Shown: piece by piece, positions 1 to 11,245 of the stretch
Position numbering within the stretch: position 1 is the first letter of the stretch
How the letters are laid out: every line of letters starts with the position of its first letter
Assembly: GCA_963805495.1 (NCBI GenBank)
Contig: CAWDUQ010000004.1
Location: forward strand, 310,001 to 374,000
Reading direction: 5' to 3'
DNA: 64,000 nt
Source of the DNA: DAHUXD01 sp963805495
GTDB lineage: Bacteria > Acidobacteriota > Thermoanaerobaculia > UBA5066 > Gp7-AA6
Notes under the pieces: model-generated
What the model was told of the DNA's origin: nothing
Seen by the model: only the letters and a program-made list of their open reading frames with translations
The model's database searches: none
Program-made: the position numbers and the translations under genes

Positions 1-1169
1 AAGGCGAGGTGCTTGACCTGTTCCTCGGCGCGCTTGCGTTCGGTGACGTCGATCGTCGTGCCCTCGATGACCGAGAGCCGGCCGTCCGGCCCTTCGATCA
101 GGTTCTCGCTCTCGAGGACCCAGACGCGGCTTCCGTCCTTGCGTTTCAAGCAGAGCTCGTAGTTCGTCAGGCTCTGCCGCTCGAGGAGCTTCGCGAGCGC
201 GGCCTGGCGGTCCTCCGGCTTGAGGTAGAAGTCCCAGGCGGCCTGCTGCAGCACCTCTTCGCGGGAGGCGTAGCCGAAGATCCGCGCGAAGGACTCGTTG
301 CAGTCGAGGATGCGGCCCTCGAGCGTCGAGCGGTAGACGCCGGCGAGGTTCCTCTCGAAGAGGGTGCGGTACCGCTTCTCCGAGAGGCGCAGCGCTTCTT
401 CGATCTCGCGCGCCTCTTCGCTTGCGCGCTCGGCGAGCCCCCGGGCGAAGACGGTCGTCAGGCGGCGGCCGTCGCGCACGAGCTCGCCGGTCGTGAGCTC
501 GAGCGGGAGGACGCGGCCATCGGCATGCTGGCCGGCCGCGCCGAAGCGCTCGGGCGGGCCGTTCTCGGCTGCCCGGGGACGCGGCCCGTAGTCCGGCAGC
601 AGCGACGTCACCGGCTGCCCGATCAGGGCCGCGACGGGGTAGCCGAACAGGTGCCCGGCCGCGCGGTTGGCGAAGAGCAGGCTGCCGGCCGGATCGACCG
701 TCAGGATCGCGTCGGGCGCGGTTTCGGCGAGGGTGCGGAAGCGCAGCTCGCTCTCGGAGAGCGCCTTCTGTGCGAGCCGCCGCTCGCGGCGGATCTGCGC
801 CTCGCGGAGCTCCCGTTCGAGGATGGGGCAGAGCCGTACGAGGCTCGCGCGGGGAATGCAGTTCTGCGCGCCCGCCTTCATCGCGCGGATCGCCGTCTCT
901 TCGCCGATCGTTTCGGAGACGAGGAGGAAGGGAACGTCGATGTCGCGCTCTTTCAGGAGCGCGAGGGCGTCGAACGCCTCGAGCGAGCGCGCGGCGACGT
1001 CCGAAAGGACGACGTCCCAGGAGCCGGAGGAAAGTGCCGCCTCGAGCTCCGCGCGGGTGGTGACGCGGTGGATGTCGGGATCAAAGCCTCCGCGACGCAG
1101 CTCCTCGAAGAGGAGCCCGGCGTTGGACGCAGAATCGTCCACCACGAGAGCCCGGACAGGCACGCTCAT
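1..1169 (-). CDS. Response regulator/PAS-PAS signalling protein (C-terminus cut by window edge)
   Basis: Reading leftwards from ATG at 1169 the frame stays open to base 1, giving at least 389 residues. The N-terminal ~115 residues form a receiver-like domain with the acidic pair after the first strand (VVDDS), a candidate phosphoacceptor Asp (VVLSDVAAR) and the Ser/Thr switch (LVSET). The usual conserved Lys is replaced by Arg (CIPRASL). Two PAS domains follow; the second ends in the typical PAC signature (EGTTIDVTERKRAEEQ). Proteins of this build usually continue into a histidine kinase, GGDEF or another output domain, which lies outside the window. It is a cytoplasmic sensor or relay; its target is unknown. 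The Lys-to-Arg change may alter phospho-signalling. Confidence 0.8.
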   Translation of the reverse strand, partial: MSVPVRALVVDDSASNAGLLFEELRRGGFDPDIHRVTTRAELEAALSSGSWDVVLSDVAARSLEAFDALALLKERDIDVPFLLVSETIGEETAIRAMKAGAQNCIPRASLVRLCPILERELREAQIRRERRLAQKALSESELRFRTLAETAPDAILTVDPAGSLLFANRAAGHLFGYPVAALIGQPVTSLLPDYGPRPRAAENGPPERFGAAGQHADGRVLPLELTTGELVRDGRRLTTVFARGLAERASEEAREIEEALRLSEKRYRTLFERNLAGVYRSTLEGRILDCNESFARIFGYASREEVLQQAAWDFYLKPEDRQAALAKLLERQSLTNYELCLKRKDGSRVWVLESENLIEGPDGRLSVIEGTTIDVTERKRAEEQVKHLA

Positions 1170-1190
1170 TGTGTGTCCGGTAATGATAGC

Positions 1191-1249
1191 GGGGTCAGGG
1201 CTTTACGTCTCCTGTCCCTTTCCGCACCGAACCGGGCCCGAAGGACAGG
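1191..1249. repeat. Imperfect palindromic, REP-like intergenic sequence
   Basis: The gap between the signalling gene and marC holds an imperfect inverted repeat. GGGTCAGG (from 1193) faces CCTGTCCC (from 1211) with one mismatch, and the same CCTGTCC arm pairs perfectly with GGACAGG at 1243-1249. Similar GGGTCAGG/CCTGTCCC arms are familiar from REP elements tied to tyrosine transposases. No transposase is present here, so that link is inference. Confidence 0.3.
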
Positions 1250-1265
1250 TATCGCGGAGGGACTT

Positions 1266-1901
1266 TCAGCTTCGGGGGGCGCGGAGAATCGCCAGCGCAA
1301 CGGCCTCGACGCCGTTGAGCACGAACTGCACACCGATGACGGCCGTGATCAAACCCATGATTTTGGAGACGATGCGCTGGCCCGTCTCGCCGATGCGGCG
1401 CACGATGGCGGGGGCCGCGAGGAGCACCAGGAGCGTCAGGAGGATGTTCGCCGCGATGGCGATCGCCATCGCGGCCCTGTGACCCCCGTCACGCGCCTGG
1501 CCCACGAGGACCATCACGGTCGAGATGGCGCCCGGCCCGGCGATCAACGGCATTCCGATCGGCACGATCGAGGGGTCGCCCCGGACGACCACTTCCGCGC
1601 GTTCGTGCCGGTCGTCGCCCTGGAGCGTCGAGAGCCCCATGATCGTGAAGAGGATGCCGCCGGCGATCTGGAACGCCGGGAGCGTGATGCCGAACGCGGA
1701 GAAGATGGCGCCTCCGGTCAGCGCGAAGACCCCGAGGATCAACGCGGCCGCGAAGCACGCGCGGAACGCCATCCGCCGGCGCTCGTTCGGCATGCCGGCC
1801 GTCATCGCGACGAAGATCGGGGCCGCCTCGATCGGGTTGATGACCGAGAAGAGCGAGGAGAACGCGAGGACGACGAATTTGGCGTCGGTGGAGGAGAACA
1901 T
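1266..1901 (-). CDS. MarC/NAAT family integral membrane protein
   Basis: A 211-residue protein starting at ATG 1901; an in-frame upstream extension (to 2153) runs into uvrA on the other strand and is not credible. It has about six hydrophobic segments. The N-terminal segment carries the family signature around Asn-Pro (SLFSVINPIEAAPIFVAM), and a second Pro/Gly-rich motif (GMPLIAGPGAISTVMVL) starts the second half, as expected of the duplicated MarC fold. Length matches the family (about 200-215). MarC proteins sit in the inner membrane; their substrate is unsettled, and the old link to multiple antibiotic resistance has been withdrawn. It is divergent from uvrA and probably monocistronic. Confidence 0.88.
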   Translation of the reverse strand: MFSSTDAKFVVLAFSSLFSVINPIEAAPIFVAMTAGMPNERRRMAFRACFAAALILGVFALTGGAIFSAFGITLPAFQIAGGILFTIMGLSTLQGDDRHERAEVVVRGDPSIVPIGMPLIAGPGAISTVMVLVGQARDGGHRAAMAIAIAANILLTLLVLLAAPAIVRRIGETGQRIVSKIMGLITAVIGVQFVLNGVEAVALAILRAPRS

Positions 1902-1965
1902 GCGGGAATAGTAGTTTGTTCGGCCTTCCCAACCGGCGGCCGGCCCGGTCGAACGGACGCCAATT

Positions 1966-2005
1966 GGCCGGTCGGCCGGCCGGTCGGTCGGTCGGTCGGT
2001 CGGTC
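1966..2005. repeat. GGTC tetranucleotide microsatellite upstream of uvrA
   Basis: A run of tandem CGGT/GGTC units (about seven uninterrupted copies to 2005, preceded by GGCC-interrupted copies) ends about 17 bases before the uvrA start codon. It fills the marC-uvrA divergent promoter region. Such short tandem repeats can change length by slippage; a regulatory effect here is only a possibility. Confidence 0.75.
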
Positions 2006-2022
2006 TAGAATCACCGCTCCTC

Positions 2023-4865
<2,843 letters not shown>

Positions 4866-4869
<4 letters not shown>

Positions 4870-5416
4870 GAGGCCGCGCCGGCCTGGCCGCGGCGTGCGG
4901 GATCCTCGCGGCGGCCGTTCTCGCCGCGCAGTCGCCGACGGCGGCGCCGAAGCCCGCGCGCACGCCGGCGAAATCGAAGAAGGCCCGTCCGCCCCTCGAC
5001 TTCAGCGGGCACCTGGGTGCTCGACCCGGCCGCGAGCCAGGGCGTCGCCCGGCAGATGGAGGGAGCGGTGCTCGAGGTGCGCCAGAACGGCAACCGCATC
5101 TGGATCGAGCCGATCGAGGGGCCCGCGGCCGAACATCGCGGCCGAGGAAATCATCGTGGACGGCAGGCTCTACGAGAAGGCCCTGGGCGCCGGGCAGAAA
5201 GGCACGCTCGAAGCGGCGTGGGGCAAGGACGGCCAGTCGCTCTGGCTCCAGGCCGTCGTCGGGACCGACGAAACGCCGGATGCCGCGAGGCAGCGGATGA
5301 TCTGGCGCCTCCAGGACGGCGGCAAGACGTGGACCCGACAGACCCGCACCCTCCAACCCGGCGGCGCGAAAGACACCTTTCTGGTGTTCCGCAAGCGGGA
5401 ACCCAGGAAGAAGTAG
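4866..5416 (+). pseudogene. Small secreted/lipoprotein of unknown function, interrupted by two +1 frameshifts
   Basis: A TTG at 4866 overlaps the uvrA stop (TTGA) and opens a hydrophobic signal with a Cys (GLAAACGILAAAV), followed by an Ala/Pro/Lys-rich linker. The conserved domain reads through only if one G is removed from the run at 5007-5009, giving DFSGTWVLDPAAS, and another from the run at 5118-5121, giving EGPRPNIAAEEIIVDG. It then continues to the stop at 5416. The rebuilt protein of about 182 residues begins its domain with 'FSGTWVLD', seen in secreted beta-rich proteins that read 'SGTWxLD'. No function can be assigned. Two identical-type lesions in one short gene suggest base-calling error or recent decay. 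Confidence 0.6.
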
Positions 5417-5534
5417 TCGCGAGGACTAGTCTCACCCTCGCCCGGAGAGGGCGCTCGGAGTGCTTCGCGGCTCGACGGTTCTGCGCGTAGAAGCCGACGC
5501 TCTGCCGGGCAGCCTCCGGCCGCGGGGTTCCGAG

Positions 5535-6923
5535 CTACATCGCCCCCAGCCGCTCGGCGATCAGCCGGTCGGCGCGCTCGAGGTCGACCTCATCGAGGCA
5601 CGCCGCCCGACACGTCAACGCGTCCAGGATCTCCTCCTGGATCGCTCCCCGCCGCCTGGCCTCGGCGTAGGGAATCGTGTGGAACATCACCATCGAATAG
5701 CGGGGGATGAACCGGCCGGGGTGCCTCTCCTCGAGGCGGAAGGAAAGGTCCTTCTTCAACTGAAACTTCGGCTCCCGGACGGTCGACCGCATCTCGACGT
5801 AGTTTTCCAGGGCCATGTCGGCGATCGCGTCGGTATCGGGCCGGCGACGCGTTTCGAACTCCGCAAAGATCTCGTTCCACGGGCGATCCGGATCTTCGAG
5901 GCACTGATCGAAGGCGCTGCAACTTTCGAACGCCGCGTTCATGCCCTGCCCGTGAAAGGGAACGATCGCATGTGCCGCATCGCCCAGGACGAGCGCATGA
6001 TCTTCGAACGACCAGGGCGCGCAGCGGATGGTCTCCAGATGGCCGGTGGGGTTTGCGAAAAAGTCTTCGGTGAGGCCGGGCATGAGGGGCATCGCGTCGG
6101 CGAACCGGCGCTCGAAGAGCGCCCGGACGGTCTCGGGTGTCGTCAGGGCCTCGAAGCTTTCTTCTCCCTGATTCGGCAGAAACAACGTCACGGTGAAGCT
6201 GCCGTCGACGTTGGGGAGGGCGATCAGCATGTATTCGCCCCGAGGCCAGATGTGCAGGGCTCCCTTCTCCATCCGAAAGCCGCCGCCGCTTCGGGATGCC
6301 GGGGGAATCGACAACTCCTTGTACCCGTGGCCGAGCGGCTCCTCGTCGAGCCGTCCGCCGGTCCGCTCCAGGATCGCGGCGCGCACCGCCGAGGCGCTGC
6401 CATCCGTCCCGATGAGGACGTCGTAGGGGATGGCTTGCTCGTGCCGCTCGGGATCTTCGCCGGCCAGGAAGCGCACCTTTCGATGGGCGAAATCGACGCC
6501 GGAGACCGTCGCTCCGAAGTGGATCGAAACTCGGCCGGTCCCTTCGGCGGCATCCAGGAGGAGCGCGTTCAGTCCCGCGCGCGAAACCGAGTTGATGACC
6601 TCGTGCGGCTTGTTGCCGTAGGGAACGAGCTTGAGCCGCCCTTCCTCGTCGTGGAGCATCCGGCCGGCCATCGGAATGAGCTCGGAGCGGACGCTCTCCA
6701 TCAAGCCGACCTCTTCGAGCGCCGCGATGCCGCGATTGGCGAGCGCGAGGTTGATGGAGCGGCCGGCCGAGGCTCGGCCCTTTCGGGGATCGAAGCGGCG
6801 CTCGAGCAGCTTCACGCGGTGCCCGCGCCGGGCAAGGAGGATCGCGAGCAGCGATCCGGCGAGACCGGCGCCGACGAGCGTGATCTCGGGGGTGTCGCGG
6901 GGAGTCTTCACCGCCTGCCTCAC
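5535..6923 (-). CDS. Kynurenine 3-monooxygenase
   Basis: An FAD-dependent aromatic hydroxylase converting L-kynurenine to 3-hydroxykynurenine with NADPH and O2. The N-terminal dinucleotide fold (LVGAGLAGSLLAILLARRG) is followed by the KMO-type arginine-rich segment (GRSINLALANRG). Further on are the DG motif (IGTDGSASAVR) and the GD motif with the typical KMO sequence GDAAHAIVPFHGQGMNAAF. The C-terminus is long, as in the family. Starts are GTG 6923 (GTGA overlap with the upstream Rid stop) or GTG 6911, which has a better-spaced GAGG; lengths are 462 or 458. Last gene of the minus-strand kynurenine operon. The frame is also open upstream into the aldo/keto reductase, a by-product of the frameshift near 7470. 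Confidence 0.93.
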   Translation of the reverse strand: MRQAVKTPRDTPEITLVGAGLAGSLLAILLARRGHRVKLLERRFDPRKGRASAGRSINLALANRGIAALEEVGLMESVRSELIPMAGRMLHDEEGRLKLVPYGNKPHEVINSVSRAGLNALLLDAAEGTGRVSIHFGATVSGVDFAHRKVRFLAGEDPERHEQAIPYDVLIGTDGSASAVRAAILERTGGRLDEEPLGHGYKELSIPPASRSGGGFRMEKGALHIWPRGEYMLIALPNVDGSFTVTLFLPNQGEESFEALTTPETVRALFERRFADAMPLMPGLTEDFFANPTGHLETIRCAPWSFEDHALVLGDAAHAIVPFHGQGMNAAFESCSAFDQCLEDPDRPWNEIFAEFETRRRPDTDAIADMALENYVEMRSTVREPKFQLKKDLSFRLEERHPGRFIPRYSMVMFHTIPYAEARRRGAIQEEILDALTCRAACLDEVDLERADRLIAERLGAM

Positions 6924-7348
6924 GGGCCCGACACCTCCGCCTCGGCTTCGACTTCGACGAGATACTCGCCGCCGACGAGAGAAGCGGCGACGAGCGTGTT
7001 GGCGGGCTGGATGTGGCGGAAGCGCTCGCCGTGGGCGCGCGCCACGGCCTCCCAGTCCTCCAGGCGCGCCACGAACACGCGCGTGCGGACGACGTCCTCG
7101 AGCTTCGCCCCCAGCGAATGCAGGGCCCCTTCGATCTTGTCGATCGCGAAGTGCGTCTGGGCGGCGGGATCCGTGCCTCCGATCGGGCGATCGCCGTGCG
7201 TCGCCGTCGTCCCCGAAACGTGCACATGCGTGCCGCGCCGTGTCGCACGAGAGAACCCGCCGATGCTTTCCCACGGCGTCCCGCTCAAACAGATCACGCG
7301 GCCGCCGGCGCGCTGCTCCACCGAGTACGGCGCCGGAAACGACTCCAC
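6920..7348 (-). CDS. Rid (YjgF/YER057c/UK114) domain, probably the C-terminal half of an AKR-Rid fusion
   Basis: About 142 residues form a complete Rid fold (GFSRATRRGTHVHVSGTTATHG ... VEVEAEAEV). The arginine that binds the imino-acid carboxylate in RidA-type deaminases is missing: the equivalent segment reads PANTLVAASL, as in Rid4-7-type proteins. Imine deamination is therefore doubtful. The GTG at 7348 has no convincing ribosome-binding site, and the frame is open upstream into the true C-terminus of the aldo/keto reductase. The likely native state is one fused polypeptide. It overlaps the KMO start by four bases. Role is unknown; context suggests reactive intermediates of tryptophan breakdown. 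Confidence 0.75.
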   Translation of the reverse strand: MESFPAPYSVEQRAGGRVICLSGTPWESIGGFSRATRRGTHVHVSGTTATHGDRPIGGTDPAAQTHFAIDKIEGALHSLGAKLEDVVRTRVFVARLEDWEAVARAHGERFRHIQPANTLVAASLVGGEYLVEVEAEAEVSGP

Positions 7349-8384
7349 GTGATGGCTCAGATCGCCGGACGCCGTCAGAAACGGCGGCCTGCGGTACTCG
7401 TCGCCGCAGTCCCCCGGAATCGGGTCCAGGGTCGCGAGCGCCGCCTCCAGCTCCTCGCGATCCTCGGCCGGTCAGGGAGAACGAAAAGACCCGCAGGTTG
7501 TCGGCAATGTGCTCTCGCTCGCCGGGCCGGGCGCCGATGATGACGCCGGCCACGGCCGGCTGCTCGAGGACGTAGCGGGAGGCCACGTTGGAGATCGACA
7601 CCTGGTGTCGACGCGCCACCGCATCCGCGGCGCGCAGCACCCGCTGCAGGGCATCCCACCCGCCGGCGACGCGCATGAAGCGGCCGTACTTCATCTGCGA
7701 CCACGTGCCGCCGCTCTCCCAGTCGGGCTCCGGTTGACCGAGCCATCGATTCGACAACCAGCCCCCGGCGAGCGTTCCGTAAGCGAGGAGCCGGACGCCG
7801 CGCGCGAGGCACACGGCCGACAGCGCCCCGGCCGCTCGCCGATCGAGCAGCGAGAAGCAGACCTGGTCCGAAATCACCTCGATGCCGGTGGCGCGAACCA
7901 TGTTCAGGTGCGCCGCGTCCACGTTCGTCAGGCCGATGTGCGCGATCAATCCCTCGGACTTCAGCGTCTCCAGATGCCGCAGGCCGTCGATCCAGCTCGG
8001 ATCGGCATAGCTCCACGCATGGAACTGCAGCAAATCGATCCGGCGCGTCCGAAGCCGCTGCAGCGACCGTTCGACCGCCGCACGGACGTCGTCGAGCGTC
8101 AGCGGCCCCGGCTTCGGCACCCACTTCGTGAACAGCTGCACGGGATGCGCCGCGCCCGCACCCTGGCGCAGATGGCTCGCCACGATCTCGGCCGACCCGT
8201 AGTGATCGGCCATGTCGAACGACGTGAAGCCGGCGTCGACGTAGACGCGAAGGGCCCGCGCCGCGGGCTCGGGGTCAAGCGCGCGGCCGTCGCGCTCCAT
8301 GTCGGCGATCTGCCACAGGCCGGTCAGCACGCGGGAGATGGAGAGATCGGGGGTCAGCGCGACCCGTTCCACGGTGAGGGTCAT
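7349..8384 (-). CDS. Aldo/keto reductase domain (frameshifted; in-frame with Rid domain after correction)
   Basis: Starting at ATG 8384, about 305 residues form an AKR TIM barrel. Catalytic-site motifs include FDMADHYGSAE (Asp/Tyr), LFTKWVP (Lys) and the HAWSY segment; the C-terminal NADPH-binding motif reads VIIGARPGEREHIADNLRVF. At about 7469-7472 a GG (minus strand ACCGGCCGAG) appears to hold one base too many. Removing one restores LTAEDREELEAALATLD..., the expected final helix, and continues straight into the Rid domain. Without correction the frame runs on, by chance, into KMO. It sits six bases after the permease stop, in the operon. Substrate unknown. Confidence 0.8.
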
Positions 8385-8389
8385 GAGTC

Positions 8390-9901
8390 CTATCCGGGAG
8401 GAAGGGCCGCGAAGCGCGCGTCGAGGTCCACGCCCTGGCGGCGCAGCTTCTGCGTCTCGCGAAAATAGATGAACGAGCCGACGGCCATCACCAGAAGCCA
8501 CACCGGCGTCGAGCGGAAATACCAGGCGGCTGCGGGCGCGGTCAGGTCCCTCCACGTGTGAACTCCGAGGAACATCGCCAGCACGACGATGGCGGCCACG
8601 GCGAGCGGCCGCTGCGCCGCACGCGACGGCAGCACCGTGACCCTTCGCGCGAGCGCGGCGTTGCGCGCGGGGAGGGTCAGCACCGAAATTGCCATCAGCA
8701 GAAAGTTGACGAGCATCGAGGTCACGAGAATGTCGACGCCGAGAAAGAAATCGCCCGCCACGTGGCTGCCGACGATCCCGAGGGTGGCCATGACGGCGCT
8801 CGCCAGGACCGCGACATGCGGCGTGCGGAAGCGCGGATGCACCGCCGCGATCGCGCGCGGAAAGATGCCGTCCTCGGCCCACGCAAACATGAGTCGCGAC
8901 ACTCCGAGCAGCATCGCCGGCAAGTCCTTGATCAGAGCGACGGCCGCACCGGAAACGATCAGAACCGTCCACGCGGGAGGCAGGAGATATCCCAGCAGAC
9001 CCGGGGCCGTCAGATCGCGACGTTGCGCTTCGGCGGCGATGAACTGCCACGGCACGGCGTGATACACCGCGGCGGTGAAAAGCATGTAGAAGATGCCGAC
9101 CGACGCGACGCAGATGCCGATCGCGAGCGGCAGATTCCGGCCCGGGCGCCTGGCGTCGCCCCCGGCCTGAGCGATCGAATCGAAGCCGATGAACGAGGCG
9201 AACAGCAGCGCCGATGCCGGCAGCAGCACGGACAACGGGAGTGGCGGCGCGTCGACGGCGACCACGGCTCGACCCTCGCGCGCTTGCAGCGCGGCGGCGA
9301 ACGCGAGGTGGTCGAAGGAGAACCCGGCGACGATCACCACGGCGCCAAGGATGAACGTCAGGAACATCAGCGGAACGATCAGGCGTTCGTAGACTTTCAC
9401 GCCGCGAACGTTCACGAACACGGCCGCCCAGAGAAAGGCGAGCGAGATCGCCAGCCGGATCGGTCCGTTCTCGAGGGTGGCCGCGACCGCCGACGATCCC
9501 GCGGCCACGGCGATGTCGCGAAGAAACGGAACGATGAGGTAGGAGACCACGCCGATCGCCACGCAAAGCGAGAACCACTGCGAGAACGAGGCGACGAAGC
9601 CGAGGTAGGGATCGAGCGCGCGGCTGGCGTACACGTAGCTGCCGCCGGCGCGCGGCATGGCCGAAGCCAGCACCGCGTACGCCAGTCCCGCCAGAACGGC
9701 CGGCAGGGCCGCGAAGAGGAATGCGGGCAGCACGTTCGGACCGATGCCGGGGACGTGGCGCTGGATCATGAAGGGGATGACGTTGATGCCGGCGCCGATC
9801 ATCGAGCAGACACCCGTGGCGACGAGGCCGAGCAGCCCCATCTCACGAGCCAGCCCCGATGCCGGAGGCGGGGCCGGGGCCTGAGTCTCCGGGATGGTCA
9901 T
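8390..9901 (-). CDS. APC-superfamily amino acid permease
   Basis: About 503 residues with some 12 to 14 hydrophobic segments. The first carries the APC glycine motif (GVCSMIGAGINVIPFMIQ), and an AGGDARRPGRNLPLAIG loop follows TM6. Placement between kynureninase and the kynurenine monooxygenase region suggests uptake of tryptophan, kynurenine or another aromatic amino acid across the inner membrane; this is inference. ATG 9901 was chosen; GTG 9922 would add seven residues (IQKRRE...). Neither has a clear Shine-Dalgarno sequence. Closest to the APA/AAT-like groups (YjeH/CAT-type) rather than the AroP group, on the basis of the N-terminal motif only. Confidence 0.85.
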   Translation of the reverse strand: MTIPETQAPAPPPASGLAREMGLLGLVATGVCSMIGAGINVIPFMIQRHVPGIGPNVLPAFLFAALPAVLAGLAYAVLASAMPRAGGSYVYASRALDPYLGFVASFSQWFSLCVAIGVVSYLIVPFLRDIAVAAGSSAVAATLENGPIRLAISLAFLWAAVFVNVRGVKVYERLIVPLMFLTFILGAVVIVAGFSFDHLAFAAALQAREGRAVVAVDAPPLPLSVLLPASALLFASFIGFDSIAQAGGDARRPGRNLPLAIGICVASVGIFYMLFTAAVYHAVPWQFIAAEAQRRDLTAPGLLGYLLPPAWTVLIVSGAAVALIKDLPAMLLGVSRLMFAWAEDGIFPRAIAAVHPRFRTPHVAVLASAVMATLGIVGSHVAGDFFLGVDILVTSMLVNFLLMAISVLTLPARNAALARRVTVLPSRAAQRPLAVAAIVVLAMFLGVHTWRDLTAPAAAWYFRSTPVWLLVMAVGSFIYFRETQKLRRQGVDLDARFAALPPG

Positions 9902-9961
9902 TTCGCGGCGCTTCTGTATCACGTAACGGTCGGGCGTACACGGTGAGGCACGGCGGGGCGA

Positions 9962-11242
9962 TCAGAGCGAGCGCCGAAGAATCTCGACGAAGCGGTGGAC
10001 CTCTTCGTACCGGTTGTAGAGAGGGACGGGCGCCACCCGGATCACGTCCGGCTCGCGCCAATCGCAGGTGACGCCGGAGGCCTCGAGCTTGTCGAACACG
10101 GCTCTTCCCGAGCCGCTCGACTTCACGCGAAGCGAGAGCTGGCACCCTCTCCGGCCCGGGTCGGCGGGGGTGAGGATCTCGACCGAATCGCCGAGGTCCC
10201 GTCGAAGCCGCCATTCGAGGTAGCCCGTGAGGCGGACCGATTTCTCCCGCAGCGGCTCCATTTCGCCGGCTTCCATGAAAACGGCGAGCGAAGCCCGGAT
10301 CGCCGCCAGCGAGAGGATCGGAGGGTTCGAGAGTTGCCATCCCTCCGCGCCGGGGATCGGCCGAAAGCCGGGCTCCATCCGGAAGCGCGATTTCTTGTCG
10401 TGGCCCCACCAGCCGGCGAGGCGAGGCAGATCCTGGCGCAGGCCGTGCCGTTCGTGGACGAAGCAGCCGCCCACCGAGCCCGGGCCCGAGTTCAGGTACT
10501 TGTACGTGCACCACACGGCGAAATCCACGTTCCAGTCGTGGAGTCGCAGGACCAGGTTCCCCGCCGCGTGCGCCAGGTCGAAGCCGACGACGCACCCCTT
10601 CGCGTGCGCGAGGCGAGTGATCTCACCGATCTCGAACGCCTGACCCGTGTAGTACTGGACTCCCGGAAGGAGGACCAGAGCGATCGACTCCCCCTCGCTC
10701 TCGAGAATCCGGGCGATCTCCGCGGTATCGATCGTGGGTCCCTTGTGTCCGTCGGGCCGCAGCCGCACGAGGGCTTCGGCGGGGTCGAATCCGTGGACGA
10801 CGGTTTGGGACTCGACCGCGTAGTCGTCCGAGGGGAACGCACGATCCTCGAGGAGGATCCGATGTCGCTCGCGGGTCGGCCGGTAGAAACTCGTCATCAT
10901 CAGGTGAAGGTTGGCGGTGAGCGAGTTCATCGTCACGACTTCGGTCGCCGAAGCGCCGACGAGGCGAGCCATCGGCTCGGCGAGGAGCTCGTGGTAGGGC
11001 AGCCACGGGTTCTGCCCGTCGAAATGCGCCTTGACGGCGAGCCGCTTCCACTTTTCAAGCTCCTCGTCGACGTACCCCGGCGTCCTCCTGGGAAGGAGCC
11101 CGAGCGAATTGCCCACGAAATAGATCTCTTCCTCGCCCTCCTCGCTCCGGGGAACGTGGAATTCGTCCCGGAACCGCCCGAGCGGATCGTCCCGATCCAG
11201 GGCGACGGCGAAGTCGCGTCCGGGCTGGAAGGGCTGGCTCAC
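9962..11242 (-). CDS. kynU: Kynureninase
   Basis: A 426-residue PLP enzyme of fold type I, cleaving kynurenine or 3-hydroxykynurenine to (3-hydroxy)anthranilate and alanine. Family signatures are YFVGNSLGLLP near the N-terminus, the FPSDDYAVESQ segment, FDLAHAAGN (Asp for PLP nitrogen) and the Schiff-base lysine, Lys248 in CTYKYLNSGPG. GTG start at 11242, three bases after the ACMSD stop. Length is normal (about 410-430). Between ACMSD and the permease in a tightly packed operon; the presence of KMO and 3-HAO implies 3-hydroxykynurenine as the physiological substrate. Confidence 0.96.
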   Translation of the reverse strand: MSQPFQPGRDFAVALDRDDPLGRFRDEFHVPRSEEGEEEIYFVGNSLGLLPRRTPGYVDEELEKWKRLAVKAHFDGQNPWLPYHELLAEPMARLVGASATEVVTMNSLTANLHLMMTSFYRPTRERHRILLEDRAFPSDDYAVESQTVVHGFDPAEALVRLRPDGHKGPTIDTAEIARILESEGESIALVLLPGVQYYTGQAFEIGEITRLAHAKGCVVGFDLAHAAGNLVLRLHDWNVDFAVWCTYKYLNSGPGSVGGCFVHERHGLRQDLPRLAGWWGHDKKSRFRMEPGFRPIPGAEGWQLSNPPILSLAAIRASLAVFMEAGEMEPLREKSVRLTGYLEWRLRRDLGDSVEILTPADPGRRGCQLSLRVKSSGSGRAVFDKLEASGVTCDWREPDVIRVAPVPLYNRYEEVHRFVEILRRSL

Positions 11243-11245
11243 GGG

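Noticed and set aside
5535..9578. A continuous minus-strand frame of 1347 codons spanning permease, AKR and KMO regions
   Set aside because: Only parts encode recognisable protein. The AKR and KMO frames join by chance after the extra base near 7470, and the region upstream of 8384 is an antisense shadow of the permease.
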